DNA from: Pedosphaera sp.
GTDB lineage: Bacteria; Verrucomicrobiota; Verrucomicrobiia; Limisphaerales; SXQI01
Assembly: GCA_025359965.1 (NCBI GenBank)
Contig: JANYDC010000032.1
Location: forward strand, 1-37,132
DNA: 37,132 bases
Direction: 5' to 3'
Positions 23,751 to 32,558 of the stretch are shown here, piece by piece; position 1 is the stretch's first letter, and each line of letters starts with the position of its first letter. The position numbers and the translations under genes were made by a program. The notes beneath the pieces are model-generated. The model was given only the letters and a program-made list of their open reading frames with translations. It did not search any database and was not told the origin of the DNA.

Positions 23751-24189
23751 ATATTTATTTAGTAACTAGAGGATCGCCAATAACCTGCTGCACGGGTAAA
23801 AATTCAGATGTGTAAGGAATTGAGTTCCATGCGCAAACCAGACATGTTCCGCAACGCATACGTTTTTTCCTTCAGCTAATAATTCTTCTGATCTCCAACC
23901 TTCAGCCGCCAACCCGCACCAAGTCTCTGTCCTAAAGCTACCCTGCCGCTGGAGTTGCGCTTTGCCAACTCGAGCGGGGCTGAGTTGATCAGGTTCACAA
24001 AAATCCGCAACAGGAAAAGGAGAATAAAATTTAGGTGTGTGAAATCTAAATACTGAATGCGCTCCGAGCCTGTGAAATCGATGCGGCTTGAAGAAGACTA
24101 CGGAAAACTCCAACGCAATCTCATTGGGGAGCGGGTCCGGGACGCGCCAATGATGCGTCGGCGTCCGCTTTCGCAGGACCATGTTGCGT
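23751..24189. other. intergenic region, no convincing gene
   Basis: A 139-codon minus-strand frame exists here, but its product is Arg/His/Pro-rich without domains and has no ribosome binding site. The stretch carries the promoter of the PEP-CTERM gene to its left. A motif like part of a TPP riboswitch (TGAACCTGATC on the minus strand, near 23987-23997) has no partner helices and is not called. Confidence 0.5.
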
Positions 24190-25764
24190 TCAAGGCTTCG
24201 GAGCCTCGTTCTCCGTGCGCAGATTCATCTCCGCTTTCACCGCGAGCTCGATCCCATCGGTTTTTGGATCGATGTTCGGGAGGATGCTGATCATTGGGCC
24301 AAGTTGAAGTTCATGACCGTTCGGCGCCTGGAAAGGTTCAGTAATCGACACTGTGCCTTCTCTCCCGCTGAGGGTCAAAACTCGAGGAGATGAAAGAATT
24401 TCAGCGCCTTCTGTTTCCTTTATCCGCTTGAGCAGATCCAGAATCTCTTCATCCCTAAAAAACTGATGGAAACCTTCCCGATCTCCATTCGCGGGCGTAA
24501 GCTGGCTCAGCCCCAACTCGCGCGCCGCGGCTTCCGTCAATTCCACCATGTGGGACTCTATCGATACCTGTCTGGCATTTGGATCTGAGGTTACATTCCC
24601 AGCGGCGTCCATTCTGCAGGGGCTGGTCAAAACAAAAGTGCGCTTGCTTGGCTTGGTTTCCCACCCCCCTAGCAGCAACGTCTGCCCCGCAGGAACCTTG
24701 GCGCTCAATTCCTGGGTGAAATTCCGCACCCAATACGAATCGTCCGTTTTTGTGAGGTCCGGAGGGGGACTCATCGCTTTCGTCTGGCCCGGTTTCTGGG
24801 CGCGCGCTACCGCTAACTCGCGCCGAAGACTGGTGGTTTCCCCACGCAGGCGGAGCAATTCCGCGTGTTCCTTGCGCAACCGGGCAATTTCGTCCAAATC
24901 GATTCTCTCGTTTTGGAGCCGCGTATTTTCCTCTTTTAAAACTTCCAATTGCGCGCCCTGGACCCGCAATGCCCGATTCTCCTCGCGCAATTCTCCAAGC
25001 TGCCTGTGTTGAACCACAACAGTTGCCACACCCAAAAGGGCTGCGCCCACCGCAGCCGCTGTTCCCTTCATTTTCATTGCACTCATAAAAGATAAAAACC
25101 TGAACTTCGCTCCAGCCGCCGATGCTCCTGCCAACGACAGGGCAGACATACCAACAGCCCAACTCCCTGGAGCCACGACTGCAGCCTCCGCCGAAAGGCC
25201 GGCAACAAGAGCGCTGGTGGTTAGCAGCAGCCCACGTTTCTTCAAAGCCTTTCGCAATTTCTCCACCGCCCGGCTCACCCGCATTTGCGCCGCGTCTTCA
25301 CTGACGCCAAGGCCAATGCCCATCGCGTGAAAACTTTGCTGCTTAAAAAACCGCAGCACCACCGCATCTCGATCCAACTGGTTCAATCGATTCAGCTCCT
25401 CGTCCAAGTGAGGAACGATCATTTCCCACGGCGGTTCCTTGTCATTCCCCACAGCGTTCATATTCGTCGCGATAGTTTCGCGTTGTATCCGGCGCCGTTC
25501 CGTTCGCACCGCTTTGGAAGCCGTGAAGCACGTATGCCGATAAAGCCAGCCAGCCAACAAAACTTTCTCCGGCAACGTTTTGGCCTTGCGCGCCAGGTCG
25601 ATGAAAACCACTTGCACGACATCCTTCGCCAAATGCGCGTCACCTCCGACCAGACGGACCGCCGCTGAATAAACAAGATCGATATGCCGCCTCACCAATT
25701 CGCCAAAAGCTGACTCAGAGCCCTCGCGGACATAAGCGCTCAACAGTTCAGTATCATCATTCAT
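24190..25764 (-). CDS. ECF sigma factor fused to membrane segment, coiled coil and secretin-like domain
   Basis: The first 178 residues are an ECF sigma factor: region 2 at about 15-85 (FGELVRRHIDLVYSAAVRLVG) and region 4 at 125-176 (DRDAVVLRFF, SEDAAQMRVSRAVEKLRKAL). Hydrophobic stretches follow at about 180-218 and 235-251 (AAAVGAALLGVATVVV), then a coiled coil at 255-320. The last 125 residues resemble a secretin domain (QVSIESHMVELTEAAARELG, EILSSPRVLTLSGREGTVSI, GPMISILP). Membrane-bound sigma factors with C-terminal extensions are known in Verrucomicrobiota, but pairing with a secretin-like part is unusual. An outside-sensing sigma factor, perhaps freed by proteolysis, is inference. No separate anti-sigma gene is adjacent. 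It starts at ATG 25764. Confidence 0.85.
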   Translation of the reverse strand: MNDDTELLSAYVREGSESAFGELVRRHIDLVYSAAVRLVGGDAHLAKDVVQVVFIDLARKAKTLPEKVLLAGWLYRHTCFTASKAVRTERRRIQRETIATNMNAVGNDKEPPWEMIVPHLDEELNRLNQLDRDAVVLRFFKQQSFHAMGIGLGVSEDAAQMRVSRAVEKLRKALKKRGLLLTTSALVAGLSAEAAVVAPGSWAVGMSALSLAGASAAGAKFRFLSFMSAMKMKGTAAAVGAALLGVATVVVQHRQLGELREENRALRVQGAQLEVLKEENTRLQNERIDLDEIARLRKEHAELLRLRGETTSLRRELAVARAQKPGQTKAMSPPPDLTKTDDSYWVRNFTQELSAKVPAGQTLLLGGWETKPSKRTFVLTSPCRMDAAGNVTSDPNARQVSIESHMVELTEAAARELGLSQLTPANGDREGFHQFFRDEEILDLLKRIKETEGAEILSSPRVLTLSGREGTVSITEPFQAPNGHELQLGPMISILPNIDPKTDGIELAVKAEMNLRTENEAPKP

Positions 25765-25870
25765 CGGATCTTCACCAATCAGAACCCGGTGAACAGAAAA
25801 ACCAACAAATAATCTGCGATCCGGTTAAACACCTGGTACCACGTAGTTACCCTCATCCGGGCATGTATGA

Positions 25871-25996
25871 GACCCGTTGAGCGATCTCTTTTACTTGGAG
25901 ACCAACATGCAACAGCTTGCAAAGCATTATCAAGTGAGCGTTCAGGCTATAACCAATCGACTGACCAGCCTTCGGTATATCCAAATTGAAGACTGA
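25871..25996 (+). pseudogene. C-terminal relic of an ImmA/IrrE-type metallopeptidase
   Basis: A 41-codon frame ending at 25996 reads LETNMQQLAKHYQVSVQAIT and then NRLTSL. This matches the C-terminal helix-turn-helix-like end of ImmA/IrrE (DUF955) peptidases, usually seen as LA..FQVS.QAM.IRL..LG. The HExxH catalytic part is absent and an in-frame stop lies just upstream at 25868. These peptidases often control phage or island genes, so the relic marks a lost mobile element or stress module. Confidence 0.55.
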
Positions 25997-26150
25997 CGCG
26001 AAAGAGATTCAAGGCAGTGTTCCTTAGATACCGACAAAAATCCCGCCCTTAAATATCCGAATTCCCGTTTGAAGCCTATGTCCAAATCCCGCCGCGAGCA
26101 CCATGCTTAACTGTGTGCGGAGCAATAATTTGGGACTGTGTAGAGAGTAA

Positions 26151-26819
26151 GTGAAAAGGGGAGTGCATCCAATTCTTGGGGGCCAACTAAACACACACGT
26201 GGATGAGCGAGGAGGCTCAACCAAGTTTGAGATACAATCCGCGTTCCGATCCCTTGCCCGAATTTATTATCGCCGGGACAACGAATTTTCCTCAAGATTC
26301 GTTATCGTGGTACCACCCAATCCGCAGATTGCAAACGGGCAACCTATAACAATCGTCCGAACGGGAACGTTCAAGGGCGACTGGAACGAAAAATGTTCGT
26401 TTTGCGGTCGGCTCCAATCAGTTCACAAAACCGTCATTTCTTTGGAGAATGAGATTTTGGAACATCGCATTCCATGCGCCCAAGAGAAAAATCAGATAAC
26501 GCGGTTATCCAGTAAGCGTGTTCAAACCGCAAAAGTGATCGTGTTCGCCCTTTGGGTGTTGTTGCCGTTCGCGGTTTTGCTGATTGAAGAAGTTGGGATC
26601 ATTGGCCGGGTCGTGTTCTGGATGGCGATTGCTAAGCTCCTTTTTGAAGCAATCAAAATCTTTGGCACGCCGGAAAAATGGTTCCCCTCATATGGAAGAA
26701 AAATGGAAAAGAACCGAGAAGAGGAGCGACGAAAGCCTCATTACGTAAATCAGTGCGAACGAAATCCCGAGGGATTTCTCCGACTCGTTGCTGAGAATTT
26801 TGACAAAGAGCTCAAATAG
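26151..26819 (+). CDS. hypothetical membrane protein with CxxC
   Basis: I do not recognise the family. The 222-residue product has a beta-rich N-terminal part, a CSFCG motif (Cys82, Cys85) that may bind zinc, and two adjacent hydrophobic stretches at about 127-146 and 147-170 (VIVFALWVLLPFAVLLI, IGRVVFWMAIAKLLFEAI). The C-terminal tail is highly charged (KNREEERRK). The start is uncertain: GTG at 26151 is used as the longest frame, without a clear ribosome binding site. It lies 44 bases before the Mrr-like nuclease on the same strand, so the two may be co-transcribed. Confidence 0.55.
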   Translation: MKRGVHPILGGQLNTHVDERGGSTKFEIQSAFRSLARIYYRRDNEFSSRFVIVVPPNPQIANGQPITIVRTGTFKGDWNEKCSFCGRLQSVHKTVISLENEILEHRIPCAQEKNQITRLSSKRVQTAKVIVFALWVLLPFAVLLIEEVGIIGRVVFWMAIAKLLFEAIKIFGTPEKWFPSYGRKMEKNREEERRKPHYVNQCERNPEGFLRLVAENFDKELK

Positions 26820-26863
26820 CTTTATCTGGCGAAAACCTAGAGTTCGGAAAAGCATCACTGAAA

Positions 26864-27409
26864 ATGAGCCGCATCACACCCGCCGATTACGAGATTTTTG
26901 TCCAGAAGGTCGTTGCTGAGCTCTTTGGTGTTGAGATAGACCACCAAAAAATGTTTGTTGGACGAGTTTCAGGACGGGAGATCAAAGTTGATTTGTCGTG
27001 CGTTCTCTCGGTCGGAGGTGGTGCGCGACTCCTGATTCTCCTTGAGTGCAAATACTATAACAGTCCGATCACTGTGGACGCTGTTGAAGAATTCCATTCA
27101 AAACTTGATGACATCGGAGCCCAAAAAGGGGTCATGATTACTACCATCGGATATCAGGACGGCGCAATAAAAACAGCCAAGGGACGCGGTATTGCCCTCG
27201 CACTCTTGACTACCGAATTTCAAAAGGGGGAACTGCGATATATTGTGAACGGGCCACTCCGTGAGTCACCCTTGAATGCAGCGAATGAGTCGTTGATCCA
27301 AGGGAATATCCTTGGATTTCTCGATTTGTATGACGGTGGATTGAGATTCGAGAACTTCGGACAGCTTTACGGAATTTGGTGTATGGAATTTATGCGGCAG
27401 CGAGTGTGA
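26864..27409 (+). CDS. Mrr-like restriction endonuclease domain protein
   Basis: This is a PD-(D/E)xK nuclease of the Mrr_cat type, expected to cut DNA, often modified DNA. In the 181-residue product the core is Asp43 (EIKVDLSCVL) and Glu61-Cys-Lys63 (LLILLECKYYN). Mrr-typical motifs follow: DAVEEFHSKLDDIGAQKGVM and GYQDGAIKTAKGRGI. The first 30 residues (ADYEIFVQKVVAEL) form the usual leading helix. No DNA-binding winged helix is fused, so targeting must come from elsewhere or from the unrecognised C-terminal 60 residues. The preceding membrane protein gene is 44 bases upstream. It may be a stand-alone defence or repair nuclease. Confidence 0.82.
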   Translation: MSRITPADYEIFVQKVVAELFGVEIDHQKMFVGRVSGREIKVDLSCVLSVGGGARLLILLECKYYNSPITVDAVEEFHSKLDDIGAQKGVMITTIGYQDGAIKTAKGRGIALALLTTEFQKGELRYIVNGPLRESPLNAANESLIQGNILGFLDLYDGGLRFENFGQLYGIWCMEFMRQRV

Positions 27410-27447
27410 GAAAACCAAGTGAGTGCAGTTGGCCGCCTTGTGAGCCA

Positions 27448-28617
27448 TTATTTTTGAAAGATATCGGTGGCTGTTTTGAGGAATAGATCACGCGCGGCCC
27501 ACTGGTCGCCACTGGTGCATTGGATCATGAAAATGGCCACCATTCCTGTCTTCGGGTTGACGGACAAATCAGTGCCGTAGGCGCCGTCGTGTCCAAACAT
27601 GCCGTTGCGGAGGTGATAACCCAGACTGTAATTGATCTTTGTCGTTCCGGTTTGTTCTTTGCGCAATTCATCCATGGCCGCGTGCGACAGGTAACGCTTG
27701 CCCTCTAATTCGCCGTCGTTCGCCAGCATCAGTCCGTAGCGGAGAATGTCGTGCGTGGTGGAGAACAATCCGCCGCCAGCTTCCGGAAAACGGTGCACGT
27801 GATCACTAAAAGGTTTGGTCAGGAAGCCTACACCGCCCCGGGCATAACCATTTTTCTGTTTGTTGGGCCCGTACGCCCCAGCCAGTCGGGCAATTTGCGC
27901 TTCACTGGGCCAAAACGTTGTTTCGGTCATGCCCAACGGATCGAAGAATCGCGTCCGCAGAAACTCTTCGTAAGGCATGCCGCTGATTATTTCCACGATG
28001 CGAGCGGCGATGTTCATTCCTTGGTTGCCATAGGCATACTTGTCGCCCGGCTGACTTTGGAGTGGCCCGGTCACTGAACTCAACGCTCGCGCTTTCAGCG
28101 GTGTGCTATCCGCCCCGGTGATCTGTTGCAGCTCGGACATGCCGGTGAGACCGCTGGTATGGCTCAAGATATGCCGCACCGTGACTGGGCGGACCAAAGG
28201 TTTAAGCAAAACGTGAGATCCATCCTTTTCTTCGATCACCATCCATTTCTCAAGCTGTGGGATAAACCGGGTGACGGGGTCATCCAAACTCACTTTATCT
28301 TCATCGACCAACATCATGATGGACGCACCAGCGAACATCTTGGTCATGGACGCAATCCAGAACACGTTGTCTTCGCTAATCGGTTTCTTGGCCTCCACAT
28401 CGGCATAACCAAGGAGGTTTTTGTGGTGAACCTTGCCGTTCCTGTCGGCAATCAGGCCAATCACGCCCGCCAGTTTGTAACTATCCAGGTAAGGCTGCAT
28501 GGCTGCCGTCACTTCCGGACTGGGCGAAGCTTCGCTTTCAGCGGCAAAGCAAGATGCTATGCCGAGTGAAGCCGTCAGCAGCGATAGGCACAGACCGCAC
28601 AAGAGATTTTGTTTCAT
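27448..28617 (-). CDS. exported serine hydrolase (class C beta-lactamase/penicillin-binding protein family)
   Basis: This is a serine hydrolase of the beta-lactamase family (PF00144), acting outside the cytoplasm; its substrate is probably an ester or peptide, and beta-lactams are only one option. The start at 28617 gives a clean signal peptide (LLCGLCLSLLTASLGIASCFA); the longer frame to 28707 hides it. Catalytic motifs are SMTK at residues 90-93, Tyr196-Gly-Asn198 (KYAYGNQG) and HDGAYG near the C-terminus, in place of KTG. The 389-residue length is normal. It is convergent with the Mrr-like gene (38-base gap) and divergent from the AlbA_2 gene. No partner regulator is present, so an acquired resistance role is not supported. 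Confidence 0.9.
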   Translation of the reverse strand: MKQNLLCGLCLSLLTASLGIASCFAAESEASPSPEVTAAMQPYLDSYKLAGVIGLIADRNGKVHHKNLLGYADVEAKKPISEDNVFWIASMTKMFAGASIMMLVDEDKVSLDDPVTRFIPQLEKWMVIEEKDGSHVLLKPLVRPVTVRHILSHTSGLTGMSELQQITGADSTPLKARALSSVTGPLQSQPGDKYAYGNQGMNIAARIVEIISGMPYEEFLRTRFFDPLGMTETTFWPSEAQIARLAGAYGPNKQKNGYARGGVGFLTKPFSDHVHRFPEAGGGLFSTTHDILRYGLMLANDGELEGKRYLSHAAMDELRKEQTGTTKINYSLGYHLRNGMFGHDGAYGTDLSVNPKTGMVAIFMIQCTSGDQWAARDLFLKTATDIFQK

Positions 28618-28936
28618 TGAAATGATACTAAACCATTTCAAGAGGTCTGGCGGCATCCCCGAATGTGGGGAGTCGGGCGCGAATTTCACAAACGCTAAAA
28701 GTGCCATCCTTGAACCAAGGCCGGGTGAGACTGGCCTTTATCCATCGGGCTTGGCTGATGAAAGCCGCAAACCTTATCCAGCGATTGACAGGAGGCTTCG
28801 GGTGACTAGTACACGACAAACGAGAGGCGTCGGGTACCCCCAATCGCAGTGCCACAATTCCATTGATCCGTCATCACTGATTTAGTGGCTGTCATTGCGG
28901 CGCAAGGAGGTGTATTAAAAGTCCCGATTGTCAGCT
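28618..28936. other. intergenic region between divergent genes
   Basis: Short frames on both strands lack domains. AAGGAGGT at 28902-28909 is a strong ribosome-binding-like sequence but lies 27 bases before the ATG at 28937. A TTG at 28928 is nearer but still 18 bases away, so the true start of the AlbA_2 gene is open. Confidence 0.45.
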
Positions 28937-30130
28937 ATGACCCAAGAGGATCTCAAATTTCTGATTGCCGCCGGTGAAAAAGACCGCGTCGAGTGCACCG
29001 AGTCCACCAAGGACACCAGTAAATTTCGCGAAGCGATCTGCGCGTTTTCAAATGACCTGCCAGGGTATGCGAAACCCGGTTATCTTTTAATTGGAGTCAA
29101 GGACGACGGCTCCTCCTCCGGACTCGTCGTAACCGACGACCTTCTCAAACAATTCGCCTCTTACCGTGACGATGGCCAGATTCTTCCGCAACCTTTGGTG
29201 AACGTCGCCCATTTGCGTCACCCGGACAGCGGCGGGGATGTCATTGTTGTTGAAGTCCTCCCCCACGATCTTCCGCCTGTGCGTTTCAAGGGACGTACAA
29301 ACATACGGGTCGGGCCGCGCAAAGGGACCGCGAGTGAGACCGAAGAACGCCTGCTCATGGAGCGACGCAGCTCGCATTTTCCTACCTTTGATGCGACGCC
29401 ATGTCCGGAGGGAAACCTGCAGCGTATGGACTTGGAGACCTTTCGACAGACCTACCGGCGCGAAGCCATCGCTCCGGAAGTGATTGCGGAAAATCACCGA
29501 GACATTGAAGAGCAACTTGCCGCGCTTCGCTTTTACAGCCTGAAACGGAAATGCCCCACAAACGCCGGAATGATCGTATTTGCTGATGATCCTCTGGATA
29601 TTTTTCCAGGAGCCAAGGTTCAATTTGTTCAGTTCAATGGTCCCGAGCTGGCCGACGAAGTCATCGCGGAAAAAGTCTTCGCTGGGAACCTCATTACGCT
29701 GCTGGCCGAGATCGAAAGCTTCCTCAAAGGCAGATTCACGCAAAAGCCAGTGATGGTCTCAGATTTGCGGGAGCAAGCGGTGTTCGACTATCCCAAGGAA
29801 GCCGTGCGCGAGCTACTGATGAATGCCATTGTTCACCGGGATTACCAATCCACTAGTCCGGTCCGTTTCTATCAGTTTGAAAACCGCATAGAAATCCAGA
29901 ATCCAGGCGGGCTGTATGGGGATGCCTCCCCTGAAAATTTCCCTCGCGTGAACGCCTACCGTAACCCCATTGTCGCAGAAGCCATGCACGTCTTGGGCTA
30001 CGTCAACCGGTTTGGCCGCGGCATCGCTTTGGCAAAACGCGCTCTTCAGGACAATGGTAGTCCGGAACCGAAATTCGACTTCCAAACCAGCCACTTCCTG
30101 GCTGTCATACAGAAGCACTCCCAACGATGA
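28937..30130 (+). CDS. AlbA_2/Schlafen-like protein with GHKL-type ATPase domain
   Basis: It belongs to the ATP-binding AlbA_2 family once called RecG-like transcription regulators; the reaction is unknown. Residues 10-140 form the AlbA_2 domain (KDRVECTESTKDTSKFREAI, GYLLIGVKDDG). Residues 285-390 hold a GHKL ATPase core with N-box EAVRELLMNAIVHRDY and a G1-like IQNPGGL at 320-326. The ATG at 28937 is used (397 residues); TTG at 28928 is possible. Its stop overlaps the start of the ParA-like gene (ATGA, 30127-30130), so the proteins are made together. Related proteins occur in defence islands, so a two-protein defence or regulatory module is plausible but inferred. Confidence 0.85.
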   Translation: MTQEDLKFLIAAGEKDRVECTESTKDTSKFREAICAFSNDLPGYAKPGYLLIGVKDDGSSSGLVVTDDLLKQFASYRDDGQILPQPLVNVAHLRHPDSGGDVIVVEVLPHDLPPVRFKGRTNIRVGPRKGTASETEERLLMERRSSHFPTFDATPCPEGNLQRMDLETFRQTYRREAIAPEVIAENHRDIEEQLAALRFYSLKRKCPTNAGMIVFADDPLDIFPGAKVQFVQFNGPELADEVIAEKVFAGNLITLLAEIESFLKGRFTQKPVMVSDLREQAVFDYPKEAVRELLMNAIVHRDYQSTSPVRFYQFENRIEIQNPGGLYGDASPENFPRVNAYRNPIVAEAMHVLGYVNRFGRGIALAKRALQDNGSPEPKFDFQTSHFLAVIQKHSQR

Positions 30131-31116
30131 AGACGCTCGCTTTTTTTAATAATAAAGGCGGAGTCGGTAAAACCACCCTTGTGTACCATCTGGCTTGGAT
30201 GTTCGCAGATATGGGGAAGCGCGTTCTTGCAGCAGACCTCGACCCCCAGGCAAATCTTACATCAATGTTTCTTGAGGAAGCCGAACTGGAGATAGTATGG
30301 AATCCAAACAGCAACGAGGCTGGGAGCATCATGACGCCACTCCGTCCACTGATCCGTGGACTGGGTGATATAGGTCAGACTCCGTTCCATCAGATCACAC
30401 CGACAATCAGGCTGGTTCCTGGAGATTTAGGCCTCTCAAACTTTGAATCCATTCTTTCCGAGACATGGGGTAAATGTTTGGATCGGCAGGAACCGGCCTT
30501 CCGCACAACCAGTTCCCTGTACCGCATCGTGCGACAGGGAGCCGAGGCGTTTGCGGCAGACATCATTCTGATTGATGTGGGGCCTAATATTGGAGCGATC
30601 AACCGTGCCGCCTTAATCTGTGCTGATGCCGTGGTGGTGCCTCTCGCCCCGGATCTTTTTTCCATCCAAGGGCTTCGCAACCTCGGTCCCACTTTACGGA
30701 CATGGAGGCAGGAATGGGCAAAACGTCGCGCAGAAAACCCAGCCCCGGAACTACAACTCCCCCAAGGAGCCATGACTCCGTTGGGCTATGTCGTTCTCCA
30801 ATTTGGAATCAGGGACAATCGCCCCATCAAGGCGTACGACAAATGGGCCAAACGGATTCCTTCGACTTTTTCGGAAGATGTCCTTGATCAGCCCTTTGCG
30901 CCGCCCGTGCCCCCTTCTGAGGATGCGAACTGCCTTGGCCTATTGAAGCATTATCGAAGCCTCATGCCCATGGCAATGGAGGCTCGCAAGCCCATCTTCA
31001 AGCTAAAACCGTCCGACGGCGTGATCGGTGCCCATACTTCGGGCGTGAAGGACTGCGAGAATGATTTCCACCAGCTCGCTACTCGCATCCTTGCAAAGCT
31101 TGGTGAAAAAGCGTGA
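30127..31116 (+). CDS. ParA/MinD-family ATPase
   Basis: A 329-residue P-loop ATPase of the ParA class. The deviant Walker A motif KGGVGKTT is at residues 10-17 with the signature Lys10; Walker A' (DLDPQANL) follows at 37-44 and Walker B (DIILIDVG) near 165. ParA proteins usually dimerise on DNA with ATP and move or position partners. No parB or centromere-like repeat is adjacent, and the chromosomal order with gidB/parB is absent, so this is not a housekeeping ParA. It is translationally coupled to the AlbA_2-ATPase gene, which is therefore its likely partner. A plasmid- or island-derived origin is possible. Confidence 0.9.
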   Translation: MKTLAFFNNKGGVGKTTLVYHLAWMFADMGKRVLAADLDPQANLTSMFLEEAELEIVWNPNSNEAGSIMTPLRPLIRGLGDIGQTPFHQITPTIRLVPGDLGLSNFESILSETWGKCLDRQEPAFRTTSSLYRIVRQGAEAFAADIILIDVGPNIGAINRAALICADAVVVPLAPDLFSIQGLRNLGPTLRTWRQEWAKRRAENPAPELQLPQGAMTPLGYVVLQFGIRDNRPIKAYDKWAKRIPSTFSEDVLDQPFAPPVPPSEDANCLGLLKHYRSLMPMAMEARKPIFKLKPSDGVIGAHTSGVKDCENDFHQLATRILAKLGEKA

Positions 31117-31186
31117 TTAACATTTAGGCTGTTCTGGTTAATGATTACCTGATCCCTGCTTTGATGAAGGATACTACTTCGAAGGT

Positions 31187-32494
31187 TCAAACCTCTTCCA
31201 GCGCTTTGCTGGCGTCGCCGAATTTGGGTAGGCGCACTTCCATTTTGTCCATCATCGAGAGATAAAGGCGGCAGAGTTGCCGGTCAGTTTTTTCCTTGTA
31301 GTCCAACACTCTGCCGCCTTTGATGCGGCCGCCACCGCCGCCCACCATTAGCACGGGGAGCTGCGTGGCATCGTGGCCGCCGTTGAGCATGGAGGAGCAA
31401 TACATCAGCATTGTATTGTCCAGAAGCGTGCGCGGGCCTTCTTGGATGGCATCGAGCTTGCGCGCAATGTACGCCACTTGTTCGAGAAAGAACTGGTTTA
31501 CTTTCAGCCAATCCGCGGTGTCGCTGTGCGAAAGAAGGTGGTGGATCATGTAATCCACACCAAGGTTTGGAAAGCGCAGGGAGCTGTGGTCGTTGTTCAA
31601 CTTGAGGGTTGTGATGCGCGTGGTGTCAGTCTGGAAACCCAGCACCAGGATATCGCACATCAGCCGCATGTGATCGGCAATGTTCTGCGGAATGCCATCT
31701 GCGGGGCGAGCCATATTTGGCTTGTCCAGAGTGGGCCGCCATCCCTGCAGTTCCCCTTTCTGGCCGGCATTGGCAATGCGCTGTTCCACATCGCGGACGG
31801 ACTCGAGGTACTCGTCGAGTTTGCGCTGGTCGTTGCCGCTGATATTACGGCGCAGATTCTTGGCGTCGGACAACACGGCATCCAGCACGCTCTCATCGCC
31901 CTTGCTTACCTCATCCTTGAACAATCGGTCAAAGGCCAGCGCCGGATAAATCTCCAGCGGCGTCGGGCTGGTCGGCGAACTCCACGAAATGTGCGAGCTG
32001 TAGAGCATGGAGTAATTCTTGTGCACCGATGGGTTTGATTTTTCACAACCCAGAACAAGGCTGGGCACCTTGGTCGAGTGGCCATAGCGCTGCGCCAGCA
32101 ACTGGTCGATGCTGGTGCCGGAGCGGATCTCGCCGCCGGAGGCAAGGGGCGCGCCGGAAAGGAGGTTGCCCGTCTGCGAACTGTGGATGTTTCCCTTTTG
32201 AGCCTCCTCATTGTACAGGCCGCGCACGAACAAAAGCTTCTCGCGGAAATCAGTCAAAGGCGCGAGCACCTGGCCCAGTTCCATGCCTTTGCCCTCGCCC
32301 TTGGCCCACCATTCCTTGGAGTGAAAGCCATTCCCGGAAAAAAGCACGGCCAGCCTCACGGGAGCTTCGCTGGCGGGCCTGATTCCGACGTCCGGCGTGT
32401 CACCCCATACGTTGAGCGATTCCATCCATGGCAGCGCCATCGTGACGCCGATGCCGCGAAGAAATGCGCGGCGTGAAAAATGGTGATTGGCCAT
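31187..32494 (-). CDS. DUF1552 protein with Tat-type signal
   Basis: A 435-residue DUF1552 protein, a family common in Planctomycetota and Verrucomicrobiota and usually encoded next to large cytochrome-c/DUF1592 proteins. The N-terminus has twin arginines (FSRRAFLRGIGVTMALPW), so folded export through Tat is likely. Family features include LAVLFSGNGFHSKEWW and the C-terminal part LDNTMLMYCSSMLNGGHDA. DUF1552 is related to the sulfatase/alkaline-phosphatase-like DUF1501 group, but the substrate is unknown; a part in extracellular polymer breakdown is often suggested. It follows the cytochrome gene by 64 bases on the same strand and is probably its operon partner. Confidence 0.92.
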   Translation of the reverse strand: MANHHFSRRAFLRGIGVTMALPWMESLNVWGDTPDVGIRPASEAPVRLAVLFSGNGFHSKEWWAKGEGKGMELGQVLAPLTDFREKLLFVRGLYNEEAQKGNIHSSQTGNLLSGAPLASGGEIRSGTSIDQLLAQRYGHSTKVPSLVLGCEKSNPSVHKNYSMLYSSHISWSSPTSPTPLEIYPALAFDRLFKDEVSKGDESVLDAVLSDAKNLRRNISGNDQRKLDEYLESVRDVEQRIANAGQKGELQGWRPTLDKPNMARPADGIPQNIADHMRLMCDILVLGFQTDTTRITTLKLNNDHSSLRFPNLGVDYMIHHLLSHSDTADWLKVNQFFLEQVAYIARKLDAIQEGPRTLLDNTMLMYCSSMLNGGHDATQLPVLMVGGGGGRIKGGRVLDYKEKTDRQLCRLYLSMMDKMEVRLPKFGDASKALEEV

Positions 32495-32558
32495 AGGCTT
32501 TGTTGATTGATCGGATTATATCACGGTCTCGATGGAAGACATAGACGGTTTTTCGGGC

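Noticed and set aside
23960..24000. TPP-riboswitch-like TGAACCTGATC on the minus strand
   Set aside because: The CTGAGA box and pairing arms are absent and no thiamine gene follows.
23766..24182. 139-codon minus-strand frame after the sigma factor gene
   Set aside because: No domain, no ribosome binding site, composition unlike neighbouring genes.
28628..28855. 75-codon minus-strand frame upstream of the serine hydrolase
   Set aside because: It overlaps the promoter region, has no ribosome binding site and shows no recognisable domain.
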